Below are positions 24,051 to 36,057 of a DNA stretch of 64,000 bases, in pieces. The first letter of the stretch is position 1. Every line of letters begins with the position of its first letter. Position numbers and translations under genes: made by a program. The DNA is from Rana temporaria. Taxonomy: Eukaryota > Chordata > Amphibia > Anura > Ranidae. The stretch lies in the NCBI RefSeq assembly GCF_905171775.1, contig NC_053492.1, forward strand, positions 189,617,317 to 189,681,316, in the 5' to 3' direction. The notes under the pieces are model-generated. The model searched no databases and was not told the origin of the DNA. It was given only the letters and a program-made list of their open reading frames with translations.

Positions 24051-24290
24051 CAACAAATGATATCAAATATATATACAACCTTAATGAGACCTGCTTCAGT
24101 GCCCCCATTGCAAGCTGATTTCTCTGGGGGCAGGAGGGAGGGACCAAGAGCACCGGAAAGGGACCCAAGAAGAGTAAGATCGGGGCAACTTTGTGCGAAA
24201 ACATTGCACAGGGCAGGTAAGTATAACAATTTTGTTATCTTTTACAAACAAACCCCCAAAGCTTTAATATCACGTTAATCCACCATTGCT
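24051..24290. repeat. Degenerate relative of the 54.5-kb MITE
   Basis: ACATTGCACAGGGCAGGTAAGTATAAC followed by AAAGCTTTAATATCACGTTAA parallels the right end of the element at 54512-54971. The left end is not intact. Confidence 0.5.
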
Positions 24291-24972
24291 GTTTGTAAAT
24301 GACAGATCAAGCACTTTGGAGGGACTCCTACACTACCAATCTCTTACACGTGCTCCCATTGCCAAGTATAATTTATGTTGGGTAATTGACTCAATAATGG
24401 AGGCAGCATAGGCATCAAACTGTGAATTGCATTGCCTTACTTGCTATCTGATATAATAGAGTAAGAACAGGAATTCAGCACTCAAGAAACATTAACTACT
24501 GAGGAGTCATAATGCAACTGGGAATAGAAAATGTTTTTGCCAGTTGATACTGAATGTGCTCAATTTGAATGAACTTAAAACAAAATCCAAAATCGGAAAT
24601 TAATCTGAGTTCAATAGGAAATATCCATGCTGGCTGAATGAATCATAACAATAGATCAGGAGAAACACACAACTTTTCCTAAGTTCACATTCAATTAGAA
24701 ATGTAGGGCAAGGGCAGGATTTGAAAAATTGCTTCATAAGTTTAAACCATTTTACACCCTCTGCCCTCTGCTCAACCTCCTACGCATGTCATCTAATGGC
24801 TTGTTGTTGTGCCATACTGTAAACTGTCTTGGTTACTGAGGACAGCAACAGTAGGTTATAAAGCTAGTGACAAAAAGTGATATCTGTTCAGGTGGAGGAA
24901 TTGATTAGCTGTTTCTGTCTGAATTTAACAATTTCTTGTTAGGAACATGACCAGCCACTGTGGTTTTATTAA
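24291..24972. other. Unannotated DNA, no gene seen
   Basis: No terminal repeats, supported splice pairs or ORFs. Confidence 0.5.
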
Positions 24973-25379
24973 GCCTGGTACACACGATCGGATTTTCCGT
25001 GGACAAAGCGTAGGACTTTTGTCTGAAGGGCGTTGGCCGTGAAATTGTATTGCATACAAACGGCAAAGAATTGTCGACCAACAAACACGAAAACAACATG
25101 TTTTTTTTCAGCTCTTTAGGGCCACCCTTTGGGCAACTTCTGCTAATGTTGTGTTATGGTTAACATTGCTTCTGAGCATGCGTGTTTGTACTTTGGGGTT
25201 TTGACCGAAGGACTTGTGTACACACGATTGGATAATCCGACAACACACATTTGTTATTGGAAAATTTTAAAGCCTGCTATCCAACATTTGTTGGATAAAA
25301 ATCCAACAATTGATGGAGCATACAAACAGTCAGACATCACAAAATTCCCGTCGGAAAATCCAATCGTGTGTACGAGGCT
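24973..25379. mobile_element. Harbinger-like MITE (GCCTGGTACACACGATCGG)
   Basis: Inverted ends GCCTGGTACACACGATCGGA and CCAATCGTGTGTACGAGGC. Interior has paired GGATTTTCC/GGAAAATCC modules. ORFs inside are shadows. Confidence 0.75.
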
Positions 25380-25439
25380 CAAGGCTGGTATAGCTGATCA
25401 TAGATGGATCTTTCTTCTTTTTTTTTTTTCCATCGGTTA

Positions 25440-25971
25440 GCAGGCTGATCAAAAAAAAACATATTTGAACAGATTTCCCCATCATGGGCACTACACATAT
25501 TTACAAATGAAACATGCTATGTGGATGCAAGGCAAAAGTTTGATTCTGAAGTTGGATGACTCTGATTTTCTTAGTTCGATCCTATCTACTCCTCATAAGA
25601 AGGGGATTATCTCCCGTATATATGCCTGCCTGTTGTCGCTAATACAGGCACCGGATCTTTTACCTTGTAGGGAGAAATGGGAAGCGGATCTTGGCTCTAT
25701 AGATGGGGATAGCTGTCACAAATTCTAGCTGCTGGACTGCTTGTGTCGGTATCGGTAACACAACGATTATCGCATTTATTCATCCTACACCGTGTGTACA
25801 GATCTCCTATACAGCTATATAAATGGGGTAGGAGGGACTTCCCCTTGTGTCCGAAATGCCAGTTGTACCCAGGTACCCTAATACTGTTACTGTGGCACTG
25901 CCCAAAGCTAGTGGGATACTATCAGGAAGTGGCTGGAAGAAGAACTTTATTCACTTAATACTTACATTGCC
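25440..25971 (+). pseudogene. L1-type ORF2 C-terminal fragment, 5' part
   Basis: Two adjacent plus-strand frames (25465-25728 and 25743-25958) read as the C-terminal domain of an L1-type ORF2: HRVYRSPIQLYKWGRRD, then CPKCQLYPGTLILLLWHCPK. The pattern is a Cys-X2-Cys...Cys knuckle in which the usual His is replaced by Leu. The frames are separated by a shift and stops. The fragment is broken at 25972 by a TTAA MITE and continues after it. Confidence 0.6.
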
Positions 25972-25975
25972 TTAA

Positions 25976-26501
25976 AGTGGAGTTCCACCCATAAATATAA
26001 CATTACATCAGTAGTTTTAAAAAAATTCATTAGTTCTTTAAGAATTTTTTTTTTTTTGTAGATGCCTTCAAAGTGTTGTTGCTAGGCAGAATAGTTAATC
26101 TTCCCACTTCCTGCACCTAGGTGCTTAAGCTTCCTAACCTACACCGCACAGACTCCTGGGAATGTAGTGGGTGTAACTTTCCAGGAGTCTGTGCACTCCC
26201 CAGTCTCGAAGAATCATGTGACTTGGACAGTACAGGTGCTGAAACCTATTACACTGCTTGTGCAGCACTGAGCATGTGCGAGATCTGCAAGGCTGAAATC
26301 CAGGAAGTCATACAGTCTGGCTTCATGATGCCCACACTTAAGATGGCCCCAGTCAATTTCTATTTTATAAAGTGTCTAAATGCTGTAACAACCTAACAAA
26401 ACGGACCTTAGTTTACAGACTAACTTTACTAGAATACATTAAGCTTGTGTATTACAGGGGTATTTATATATGAAAAGTGAAATTGTGTCCGGAACTCCGC
26501 T
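25976..26501. mobile_element. TTAA-flanked MITE inserted in the L1 fragment
   Basis: TTAA at 25972-25975 and 26502-26505; inverted ends AGTGGAGTTCCA and GGAACTCCGCT. The interior repeats CAGACTCCTGGGAATG and CCAGGAGTCTGTG as inverted modules. The L1 reading resumes immediately on the right. Confidence 0.75.
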
Positions 26502-26505
26502 TTAA

Positions 26506-27180
26506 CTAGAATATTCTACCTAGCTAGAAAACTGATATGGTACTGGCTATCTCCTCATGCACCTACATTGCACAAATGGATTCAACAGGTCAATGACTCT
26601 GTCACAAGGCAGAACAGGCATATGCCTTGTTTACAGAGGCATCCCCCTGTTCTGCAGCTCCGTGACACGATCGGGGGCCACTGGCGATCTTCGAGTCTGC
26701 TGGACCCGCGGTCACACTCACGGAGCTTGCGGCGGGCATGCACGCCTGCAATGTCGCGTCTTAAAGGGGACGTACGGGTACGTCCATATGCACAGCTGTG
26801 CCATTCTGCTGACGTAAATAGTCATGTAGCGGTTGGCAATCGGCTATGCACAACTGTAACACTTATTCGGATAAGGACACACACTCTTCTAGTTAATTTG
26901 GTTTATGTTTGTTCATTATTTTGGTTTTGTTTGTCAGACTAAGCACTGATGAACACTGAATGCACATGTAAAGTATATGCAGTACGGTGATAAACAGATA
27001 TTGCCCGGGGTTTGTTTTCTGGTATGTACAGTATACTTTCCGATTCACTAATAGTAGTGTATTTATCCTGTCTTTTCTACCGGACGTTTTACTCTGTGCA
27101 CGACTGTTTATACTTTTTTATATTTTTGTACGATAAACGTTATTTTCTGATAAAAAAATAAATAATAATAATAAAAAATG
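26506..27180 (+). pseudogene. L1-type fragment, 3' continuation and tail
   Basis: Resumes as L1 C-terminal coding (the translation LHKWIQQVNDSV is typical of this region). It is then interrupted at about 26640-26850 by a CpG-richer dispersed repeat (GACGTACGGGTACGTCC), and ends in an AT-rich 3' region finishing TAATAATAATAAAAAA. It shows that the fragment at 25.4 kb was one insertion. Confidence 0.5.
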
Positions 27181-27339
27181 CCATTCCAAAACAAAACAAG
27201 TTTTCTTAGTGATTTTCCTTGGTAAAAAATGAATCCCATGGAATCGGTGTTCAGAGCAAAATTCTGTATATATGTTAATGGCAAAAAAAATCACAGTTGT
27301 TATTTGCCCTTTTTATAATAATTCACAGGAACCTTTGAA

Positions 27340-27665
27340 CTTGAACTTCCTGCATCTGTGATCTTTTTGTCCCCAGTTAGCATTGAAAATCTGTATTATC
27401 ATCAGTGAGCTCACGCTCTGCAGGGTGTGCTTGCATGCACAGGGAGTCATAAAACTCCACTTATCTTTCTAAGCACTGTAAAAGTGTATTTTCATGACAC
27501 TTATATTAATAAAGTGAACTTGGACGTGAACTTCCTGCATCTGTTTGTCCCCTGTTAGCTATGAAAATCTGTATTATCATTGCTGAGTTCACACCCTGTG
27601 TGCATGCATAGGCAGTTATAAACTTCACTTTAAGCATTGTAAAAGTGGGGTTTCATGATATTCAT
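27340..27665. repeat. Direct duplication, about 170-bp unit, two copies
   Basis: GAACTTCCTGCATCTGT, CTGTATTATCAT, TGCATGCACAGG/TGCATGCATAGG and GTAAAAGTG occur in the same order at 27345-27490 and 27528-27650. Confidence 0.7.
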
Positions 27666-27749
27666 CATATATCTATGAAGTTTCATTATATCAAGTGAGA
27701 AATTGTCTCTTGTCAATAGGTGTACAGTTTTGAGATCTGCATTGGTGTT

Positions 27750-28455
27750 GTCACTAAAAAGACAAAACGCCCCTGTGGCAATGTCTATGGGAGGAAACAT
27801 GTTCCTTCAGTGGTGTCAGTGGGAGGAAAAAACAAGCAGTGCAAAGAAGGGCAGTTGATGGGGACAGGTAGTACAGATAGGGGCAACTGATGTTGGGGCA
27901 GCAGTACAGAGGGGGAAATTGATGCTGGGGATGGGCAGTACAGAGGGAGACAGTTGATGGTGCTAACAAGAAATACAGATGGCACAGTTAATGGTGGGGA
28001 CCAGCCAGGGGCGGACTGACCATTGAGTCACTCGGGCACTGCCCGAGGGCCCCATGCCACTAGGGGGCCCAATCAGGGTTGCCAGGCTCAGTAAAACCAG
28101 GGACAGTATGTAAAAATCTGTGTTTTTTTTACATCTGTCCCTGATATGTCCGAAACTGACATGCTTTTGATGTAAAAAAAATCCAGAGATTTTAGCTGCC
28201 CCGCCTCTGCACTGCCTCCTGGCATGGTGGCCATCTGTAAGCCCGGGGCCCCATAATATTTTATTGCCTGGGGGCCCCATGAGTTGTCAGTCCGCCCCTG
28301 GGACCAGCAGTACAGATGGGGAAATTGATAATAGGGACAGGCTATATAGAGGGTACAGTTGATGGGTAATACAGATATGGGCAGCTGATGGTGGGGCCAG
28401 CAGTACAGAGGGGGCAATTGATGCTGGGAACAGGCAGTACAGAGCATGCAGTGGA
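27750..28455. repeat. Minisatellite (GGACAGGCAGTACAGAGG type), split by a hAT MITE
   Basis: Units of about 35 bp built from CAGTACAGAGGG, GGCAGTTGATG and TGGGGAC run from about 27835 to 27997 and again from 28301 to 28450. ORFs across it (minus) are tandem-repeat artefacts. Confidence 0.8.
28006..28300. mobile_element. hAT MITE with perfect 8-bp TSD GGACCAGC
   Basis: TIRs CAGGGGCGGACTGACCA and TGACAACTCATGG...CAGTCCGCCCCTG; CAGGGGCG is a typical hAT terminus. GGACCAGC is present exactly at 27998-28005 and 28301-28308. It sits inside the minisatellite, so the duplication can be read against neighbouring units. 295 bp, no coding capacity. Confidence 0.93.
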
Positions 28456-28821
28456 TGGCGCCACCCTTTGGGCTGCTTTTGCTGAGAGACTATTTGCGCT
28501 TTTCAGTCTTTGTGCTTTCCAGTCTGTTACAGCGTGACGAATGTGCTATCTCTATTACAAACGCTAGTTTTACCAGAACGAGTGCTTCCGTCTCATAACT
28601 TGCTTCTGAGCATGCACGTTTTTTTCCCGTTGTTAAAGCCTACACACGACCGTTTTTCACGACGTGAAAAACTACGCGAAAAATTAGAGCATGTTCTAAG
28701 TTTTTAATGCCCATTTTTTACGTCGAGAAAAATGCTCTGGAGCCTACACACGATCGTTTTAATGACCAATTTAAAAAATTGCATTTTTCACGTCATGAAA
28801 AACGGTCATGTGTACGCGGCA
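28456..28821. mobile_element. Harbinger-like MITE, left TIR missing
   Basis: Right end GGTCATGTGTACGCGGCA matches the family. Interior TCTGTTACAGCGTGACGAATG and CTTGCTTCTGAGCATGC match the H-type elements at 3.8, 5.8, 51.5 and 56.3 kb. The left TIR is absent. Confidence 0.6.
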
Positions 28822-29786
28822 TAAGGGTTACCATGGGAAAAAGGTGTCTCCACTAATGCATTATCACCATGGCTTGTTTCCACAACCCAAAATTTACAAA
28901 ATCCAATAGTCATTGGGACAAAAAAGTGAGTTTAAATCTTCTGAACAGGTGTACAGACAGCAAAACAAACATTATAGGAGTATTAACCCTTCCCTATGCT
29001 ATCCAAAAAGATAAAAAAAACTTTTTTGGGCTGGAGCTACACTTAAAAACATATATCTGTTCCGACCTACAAACAGATTCAACTTAAGAACAAACCTACA
29101 GACCCTAGCTTGTTTGTAACCTGGGGATTGCCTGTACATCAAATTAGAGATTTGAGCCAAAGCCTAGGTTTTTTATTTAGTTTTTTTGTCTCCATCATTG
29201 TCCACCCTGACACTAACTTCATTGTTGAGCTCAGCCTCAGCAGTTGGTAGTGGATTGGGATTTCATTCCCAGCCTCACATAAGTCTGAAGTGGCCAAAGT
29301 CTAGCCAATCATATTATAGCTTCCTCCCCTCACTGGTTCCTGAACTGTGAATTACCTTTGAGCTGCAGAGACAAGTGACAGATGTAGCTCAAAAGAAGAC
29401 AGAGGAGCGCTTCCTGAATGAAATACCCATGGAATGCTAGTCATAATTCAACACTTAAATACTTAAATTAAATAATTTAAATAAATAAAATACCAAATAT
29501 GTGGAAGTTAATGGCCGCGGCCTTTATTATAGGTATCAATAAAATATTTTCAACTGTAAAAATATCATAAATATAATAAATACTTGTCTTCAATAAATTC
29601 CAAGACAATACAAATGTGGCTTAGCTATTAAAGCTCAAACCACAATACCATAACACTAAAGTCCCTTTTCAAAAAAAAAGGACAAAACCTCATAACTTAG
29701 CCGCGGCAGGGAGTGAGGGAGGGATGTTGCTTCTTCAGATGCTCCCAAACGGCTGTTACAACTGACACATTTTCTTTCTTTTATAG
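28822..29786. other. Unannotated DNA, candidate intron
   Basis: About 960 bp. No ORF with support. Around 29450-29700 the sequence is unusually AT-rich with GCCGCGG islands (29514, 29701). Confidence 0.45.
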
Positions 29787-29829
29787 GTCTGGATTCCTGC
29801 TGATTGGACCGTTAATATAACCAATAACA
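29787..29829 (+). CDS. Candidate 43-nt internal exon, gene unknown
   Basis: A strong acceptor (TTTTCTTTCTTTTATAG ending 29786) and a consensus donor (ACA|GTAAGTAA at 29830) enclose 43 nt. Only one of three frames is open; it reads VWIPADWTVNITNN, with an N-glycosylation sequon-like NIT, and goes from phase 0 to phase 1. There is no obvious repeat here. No neighbouring exon was found, so this may be a chance pair of splice sites. I do not recognise the peptide. Confidence 0.3.
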
Positions 29830-30440
29830 GTAAGTAATTTTCAAAACTTTTATGCAAATTCGTTACCATATGCCAGCATTCCATGTGTATTGTGCGGGGA
29901 CATTTCATGCCCCTCCCATTTATTATGTGCAGTTAGTGTATATGGGGTCCTCAAGTCTTGGAGCCTGTGTGCACTGCATGTATTGTACACATTAGGAATA
30001 CTCCACTGACTGCACCACACACACTGTTATGTGTTGACGCATGTTGCAATGCTAAAAAGTCCCACGGTACATATGAAATTATAGCAGGTTACATTTTTTC
30101 ACAGTGAAGTTCAAAGCAGCTCCCATACTTATGAAGGTGCATTGGGATACATTTCAAAATTAATGTCACCCCCAGTGCACAAACACATAACAAGCATTAC
30201 CACACATTTCAGTATCAGTAATAACTGCCCTCTAATGGGGGTCACAAACCAATAAAAACTTGAAAGAAGAATTTACTTTGTTCATGTCTCCCTTAGGCTC
30301 TATTCACACTACTGCAATGTGATTTTTATGTGACTATATAGTAGGATTTGATTGGGACTTTGATGCAAAACACACATCTGCTAACCGTGATCACATCTGT
30401 GAGTTTCCGAACATGAAGCAACCCGCATAAAAAACATACT
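29830..30440. other. Unannotated DNA, no gene seen
   Basis: No supported ORF or repeat boundary. Confidence 0.45.
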
Positions 30441-30719
30441 GCAAACGTGAATTGCACTTGCATCGTCATAGTAGCATAATAAGCGAAATCGGGGTGTCAT
30501 TAGTAATTAAGCTGCATTCACATCTATGCATTTCTGAATGCACATCAACCTGCACAGAAACCGTGTACCTTGCCATGCATTTCAGAAAAATGAGAGCTGC
30601 AAAAATACTTACCATGCCTCTTAGCAAATACCTTGGGGTGTCTACTTTCCAAAATGGGGTCATTTTGGGGGGGGGGCTTGTGCTATCTTGACATTTCAGG
30701 GCCTCCGAAACTGTGATAG

Positions 30720-31740
30720 GTAGTGAGTAAGGATGAGCCGAACAACCCCCTCCCCTCCCCCTGGTTCGGTTTGCACCAGAACTTTCAAACAGGCAAAAAA
30801 AAATTTTGAACACACGAACACCGTTAAAGTCTATAAGACACGGACATGGAAAATCAAAAGGCTTATATGCATGGTATTGTCATAAAAAGTGTTTGGGGAC
30901 CTGGGTCCTGCCCCAGGGGACATGTATCAATGCAAAAAAAGTTTTAAAAATGTCAGTTTTTTCAGGAGCAGTGATTTTAATAATGCTTAAAGTGAAACAA
31001 TAAAAATGAAATATTCCTTTAATTATCGTGCGTGGGGGGGGGGGGGGTGTCTATAGTATTCCTGTAAAGTGGCACATTTTTCCTGTGTTTAGAACAGTCC
31101 GGCAGCAAAATGAAATTTCTAAAGGAAGAAAAGTAATTTAAAACTAATCGCGGCTGTAATGAATTGTCGGGGTCTCGGAAATATACATAAAACTCACTGA
31201 AAAAAAAACTGCATGGGTCCCCCCCCCCCAGTCCATTACCACCAGGCCCTTTGTGTCAGGTATGAATATAAAACCTTGAACCAAAAAATAAAAATTGTGG
31301 GGTCCCCCCAAAATCCATACCAGGCCCTTCAGGTTTGGTATGGATATTAAGGGCAACCCTGCCCCAATTATTTAAAAAAATGGCGTAGGGGGTGACCCCC
31401 AAAATCCACAAAAGAGCATGCAACCTGTCAGGCCGCATAAAAAGAGGGGGGTGAGGGAGCGCCCCCCTCCTGAACCGTACCAGGCCACTTGCCTTCACCA
31501 TGTGGGATGGGTGCTTTGGGGCAGGGGGGCTCTTCTATCACTCTGCCCGATGAACCAAAAAACAGCTCCAACTCCGTCTCCATTGGAGGCTCCCGCCGAG
31601 TGACGCTTCTTTTTGCTTTGACAGCTGTTATATAGCTGAGGATGGGGCCACCTGGTGACATAAACAGGTGATACTGCCTCCTCTGACGCCATGTGATGTC
31701 AGAGGGGGTCGGGGGTCACCCATTTTTGGCAAAATATAAA
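30720..31740. repeat. Family F1 repeat plus CATACCAGGCCC block
   Basis: AAAAGGCTTATATGCATGGT, CCCCAGGGGACATGTATC and GGAGCAGTGATTTTAATAAT identify F1; from 31200 on it continues as the CCAAAATCCATACCAGGCCC block. The ORFs here on both strands reflect G/C-rich repeats. Confidence 0.7.
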
Positions 31741-32480
31741 ATATTCCATGGACTCAAAATGAATATCAGCAAATAGCTTGGGGTGTCTAATTTCCAAAAA
31801 GGGGTCATTTGGAGGGACTTTAACTGTCCTGGCATTTTATGCACAACATTAGAAGCTTATGTCACACATCACCCACTCTTCTGACCACTTGAAGACAAAG
31901 CCCTTTCTGACACTTTTTGTTTACATGGAAAAAAAAATGTTGATAGAGAATTACTTTGAACCCCCAAACATTATATATGTTTTTGAATTTTAATTCACCA
32001 AAACACACTATATTGCCCAAATAGTTGGTAAAATATAAAAGAAGATCTTATACCAAGTACATAGGTACCAAACACGACATGCTTTAAAATTGCGCACAAC
32101 CGTGCAGTGGCAACAAACTACATACATTTCTCCTTGGGCAGTTGAAGCGTTACTCCATAGTACCTTTGATGGGAGCACAGAGAAAGTAGACTGGGACAGA
32201 TAGACAACAAGCCTGTTGGCTTTAATAAAGGAGACCTCTGTAACAGTGGCACAGACACAATTTCTGCTATTCTGAATGGAGGGACTGGAGAGAAGCTTAT
32301 AGACAATGGCTTATTTGCTGCTGCTGAAAGGGCCAAGTGAGATTGAGTACATAGCAGACGTTGTGCCCACAAAAGATCGAACAATGTTGTGATAAAAAAT
32401 GTGATGCCAAACAAGTAGGTGTTGGTAGAAAGTCCGGGTGGCACAGATATAAATTAAGTGAATTGGGGTTACCAATCCAA
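31741..32480. other. Unannotated DNA with repeat-like motifs
   Basis: Contains GGGGTGTCTAATTTCCAAAA, also seen near 30640, and CCCCCAAACATTATATAT, shared with 40.47 and 53.93 kb (inverted there). No gene supported. Confidence 0.45.
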
Positions 32481-32559
32481 ATGTGAAATTATGTATTAGG
32501 TGTCAAGACAATTGCTGAAAGAGGGTCATGTGCCAGTGGAGTTGGTGGATAGTGAAGTT

Positions 32560-33130
32560 GCTATGGGAAATGACCACCAGCTTTGTGTGATTTCTCTCCA
32601 GACACTGCTCTGCCGAACACCGAAATGAGTTCCCGAAAAAAGTGTTGATATTTCGGACAATGTGGAAAATTGCAATGCACTTGTAAATGATGATTTTGTT
32701 ACCATGGGTGACAATGAGAATAATGGTGGACCTGAAAGCCAAGTGGACATGGTTGCTACTAACTCTGAGAAATGTGATTATATGGGTAATGCGATGACAG
32801 ACACAGTAAAGGTATAAGGTGCAGTGGAATAAGGCCCCCTACAGGTTCAGGAGGGTAGTCTAGGAAGAGAAACTTTAAATAACTTATCTGCTCAGAGGGA
32901 AAATTTTAAGGAATTTAAATCTTTAAAGAGGTGCCAAGTTGAAGAGTTTAGGCTTGTGTGTGGCAGAGCATTGCCCTGCCAGGGTCTAGAAAAAGGTGGG
33001 TCAAGGGGTTCCAGGGAGCTGGTGTCATGGAGAGGAAACTGTTTTTTTTTTCCGTTTCCTCAGTCTTTCCTCCTCAGTGCAAAGTCTGTTTTGGGGTCCT
33101 GGAGCCTGGAAGTTTCAAAGTGATTCGGAT
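32560..33130 (+). pseudogene. Decayed coding-like stretch, possibly retroelement remnant
   Basis: On the plus strand, about 32650-32818 reads as an acidic, low-complexity-free peptide (SDNVENCNALVNDDFV... to a stop near 32818), preceded and followed by stops and frameshifts. A second frame (32958-33152) continues on the same strand. Codon-like texture suggests an old gag-like or host pseudogene, but no domain is recognisable and the boundaries are guesses. Confidence 0.25.
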
Positions 33131-33399
33131 GGGACAAAATCTCCAATCCTAGGTTCAGGTTTTCTGAACCACCAGCACACTAATTGGCCATGTGTGTGAA
33201 AGTCTTTTATTAGTGATCTAACCATAGTTATGGGCTCCACCCCGGCAGACAGGAAGCCGCTGCCCACCATGATCAGTGCATAAATATTAATACACCATTT
33301 GTTATAAAATATATTTGTAATCACTATGTGTTTGATAATCCTATGTGTCATCCGCATCAATACATAAAATAATACTTGTTTTAAAACAATGTCCTTAAC

Positions 33400-33640
33400 C
33401 CCTTCAGATAGCCAAATGACGGGTACAGCGCGGACATACTTTGCTGGGAGACCGTCAATAGACGTCCTCCCCTTTGCACATTCCGCATAAGCACCTGCAG
33501 GGTGCGCGTGGTGCGCGATATGATCACTGTGTCAATGAGACTCGGGTGATCACAGATCAGAGTAAGGGGCCGGCCCCTATCATGTGATCAGCTGTCAGCC
33601 AATGACAGCTGATCATGTGATGTAAACAGAAAATCGGTAA
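33400..33640. repeat. Dispersed CpG-richer repeat (GATCAGCTGTCAGCCAATGACAGCTGATC palindromic end)
   Basis: Has an inverted repeat ATCATGTGATCAGCTGTCA / TGACAGCTGATCATGTGAT at 33579-33622 and a GCGGACATACTTTGCTGGG block. Similar in composition to 26.64-26.85 kb. Confidence 0.5.
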
Positions 33641-34723
33641 GTCATATGCATATTCCAAGTGCATATCCCCTTAAAGCTAAGACCACAGCATCACCTTAAC
33701 CAGCAATCCAGTGGTGACTTTTGGGTCGGTGTGATAATGTCAGTAGGCTCTGCCCTGACCTTGGGGACTTTTTTAAACAAATGTATAACATTTGTAACTG
33801 TTAAAGCTTCTAAAACATTGTGGAGTCACACTGAAGATGCTGTTGTAAAGAACAGAAGTTAAGGCCTCATTATTAGACAGTAATGGTAGCAGACTTATAA
33901 TAGTGTCAGGAGATATTAACAGTGACAGATAGTGAGATGTTAAGTGGCTGGGTGTATTCATAGAGACCAGACATGGCAATGGTGGCAGCATGTGAGATTC
34001 TGTTTGTGGCCTGCAACTGTGAAAGGAGCAGCTTTGGATGCAAATCTGAAGCAGGGGCTTGGTAGCTACTGCCATCCAAGACTAGCTAATTTTCACAAAT
34101 GCCAGTGTCCATGCACAGACGTACTCTTTTGTCAGTCACAAAACCCACCATAGCAAGCTTTGGCCTGTGGCCCAGCCCCATGACCTAGTATTCGAGGGAA
34201 GTCATCCATTTGGAAGATAATCTGGCATCAATGATGTAGCTGCAGCCAAAAGGTGCTGTGAGCAGACAGCCCTAGGCACTGAGGACTCCCTCAGACATAT
34301 ACTGTATTAGATAATTCCCCGAAATGTGTTTATTAGTGTGGCAAATAGTTTGATTCTTCTGAAAATATTCTCTTTATCCTGTTTCCTGCTTTTGTGAAGC
34401 AATACAATAATCAGGGAAGCATTCCAATGTGTAATATTTTTTTTTATTTAGGCAGGTTATAATCAATATATTACAAGTCATAAATATGCAAGAAAAGTGT
34501 AAAAGTTTTGATGTAAGGAAATACAGTATATAGATATAGTTTATCTTTACATTATCTTCCTCAAAAGCAAGGTGATTCTGGGCTCCTGCCTCTTTGCTCT
34601 TTACCCACATGTTGACATTTTCTTTTGTGCTCAGTTTATTACTGTCCTTTGGTTCTAATACAATGTCAGACTGATCAGATCTGCTATCTTGTCACTTTCC
34701 ACTGGCTAATTTACAGGCTTATA
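33641..34723. other. Unannotated DNA with a Cys-rich frameshifted patch
   Basis: At about 33990-34130 (plus) two frames together give CNCERSSFGCK and ANFHKCQCPCTD, a Cys-rich pattern interrupted by a frameshift and stop. It could be a dead transposon or CXC-like domain. Nothing else is supported. Confidence 0.3.
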
Positions 34724-35503
34724 GGGCCAGATTCACAGAATAGATACGACAGCGTATCTCCTGATACGCCGTCGTATCTCTGTGATCCGCCCGTCCTAAC
34801 TATGCGGCTGATTCATAGAATCAGTTACGCATAGATAGCCCTAAGATCCGACAGGTGTAATTGACTTACACCGTCGGATCTTAGGATGCAATTCTAGGCC
34901 GGCCGCTAGGTGGCGATTCCATTGCGGTCGGCGTAGAATATGCAAATGACTAGTTACGGCGATCCACGAAGATCCGCGCATTCATTGCAATCTCGTACAT
35001 CGTCGCTAGTCGGTTTTTTCCATCGCAAAGTTACACCTGCTTTAACATGACTTATCTTTAGAACAGCCATGTTAAAGTATAGCTGTCGTTCACGCGTCAA
35101 ATTTCGAATTTTTTCTTTTTTGCGTAAGATATCCGGGAATACGAAACGCCGTAACGCACGTCGCCGTTCAAAAAAACCGTCGGGGCGCCGTAATTTCGCA
35201 CAAAGCACGTCGGGAAATTTTAACACGGAGCATGCGCAGAACGTTCAGCGCGGAAACGCGCCTAATTTAAATGGTGCCCGCCCCATTTGAATTAGGCGGG
35301 CTTGCGCCGAGCGGATTTACGTTACACCGCCGCAAGTTTACAGGTAAGAGCTTTGTGAATCAGGCACTTACGCTGTAAACCTGCGGCGGTGTAACGTAAA
35401 TCAGATATGTTACGCCACGGGGGAGCAACGTAATTGTACCTGAGAGAAGTTGCGCTATTAAAATAAATTAAACTAAACGATCAATTGATAAAAAGAAGAA
35501 TGG

Positions 35504-35632
35504 AATTTATAATGCATAAGTGTAATCAGTTATGCACTATATGAATAGAAAATGTGAATACATACACTTTTTATGTATTCACATTTTCTATTCATATAGT
35601 GCATAACTGATTACACTTATGCATTATAAATT
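35504..35632. repeat. Perfect 61-bp inverted repeat with 7-nt loop
   Basis: Left arm 35504-35564 and right arm 35572-35632 are exact reverse complements, with CACTTTT-type loop bases between. Marks the junction between the inverted and direct parts of the insertion. Confidence 0.95.
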
Positions 35633-36057
35633 GCATTTAATTCATGCATCTTATCACTTATTTTAAAATTTGGTTATTTTAATATTATAAGCCAAATTTT
35701 CAATAATTATTCTTATTTTTCACATGTTTCACAAACATTTTTCTTAGCTAATATATATTTATTGTGTTCGGTTTTTTGCTGACTATATAGGAAAATTTCT
35801 CGCTTAAGGTGATTAATTCTTTTTCCCATATATTATATTAATTTTTTCGGTATAGCTCAGTGTGTTTTATACACATTGGGCTCAGACCGTCATTCACTTT
35901 TTTGACCACAAGATGGCCTTTGAATTTTTATTTTGTCAAAGTCCTTTACTGTTTTGCTCTCTTGCTTTGTGTTCCAGTGCGGCCACCATGGGCGGTCATT
36001 TAGCCCGTGACTCAGATCGAGGCTTGGTTCTAGCTAGAGTATATTTATATGTGAAGT

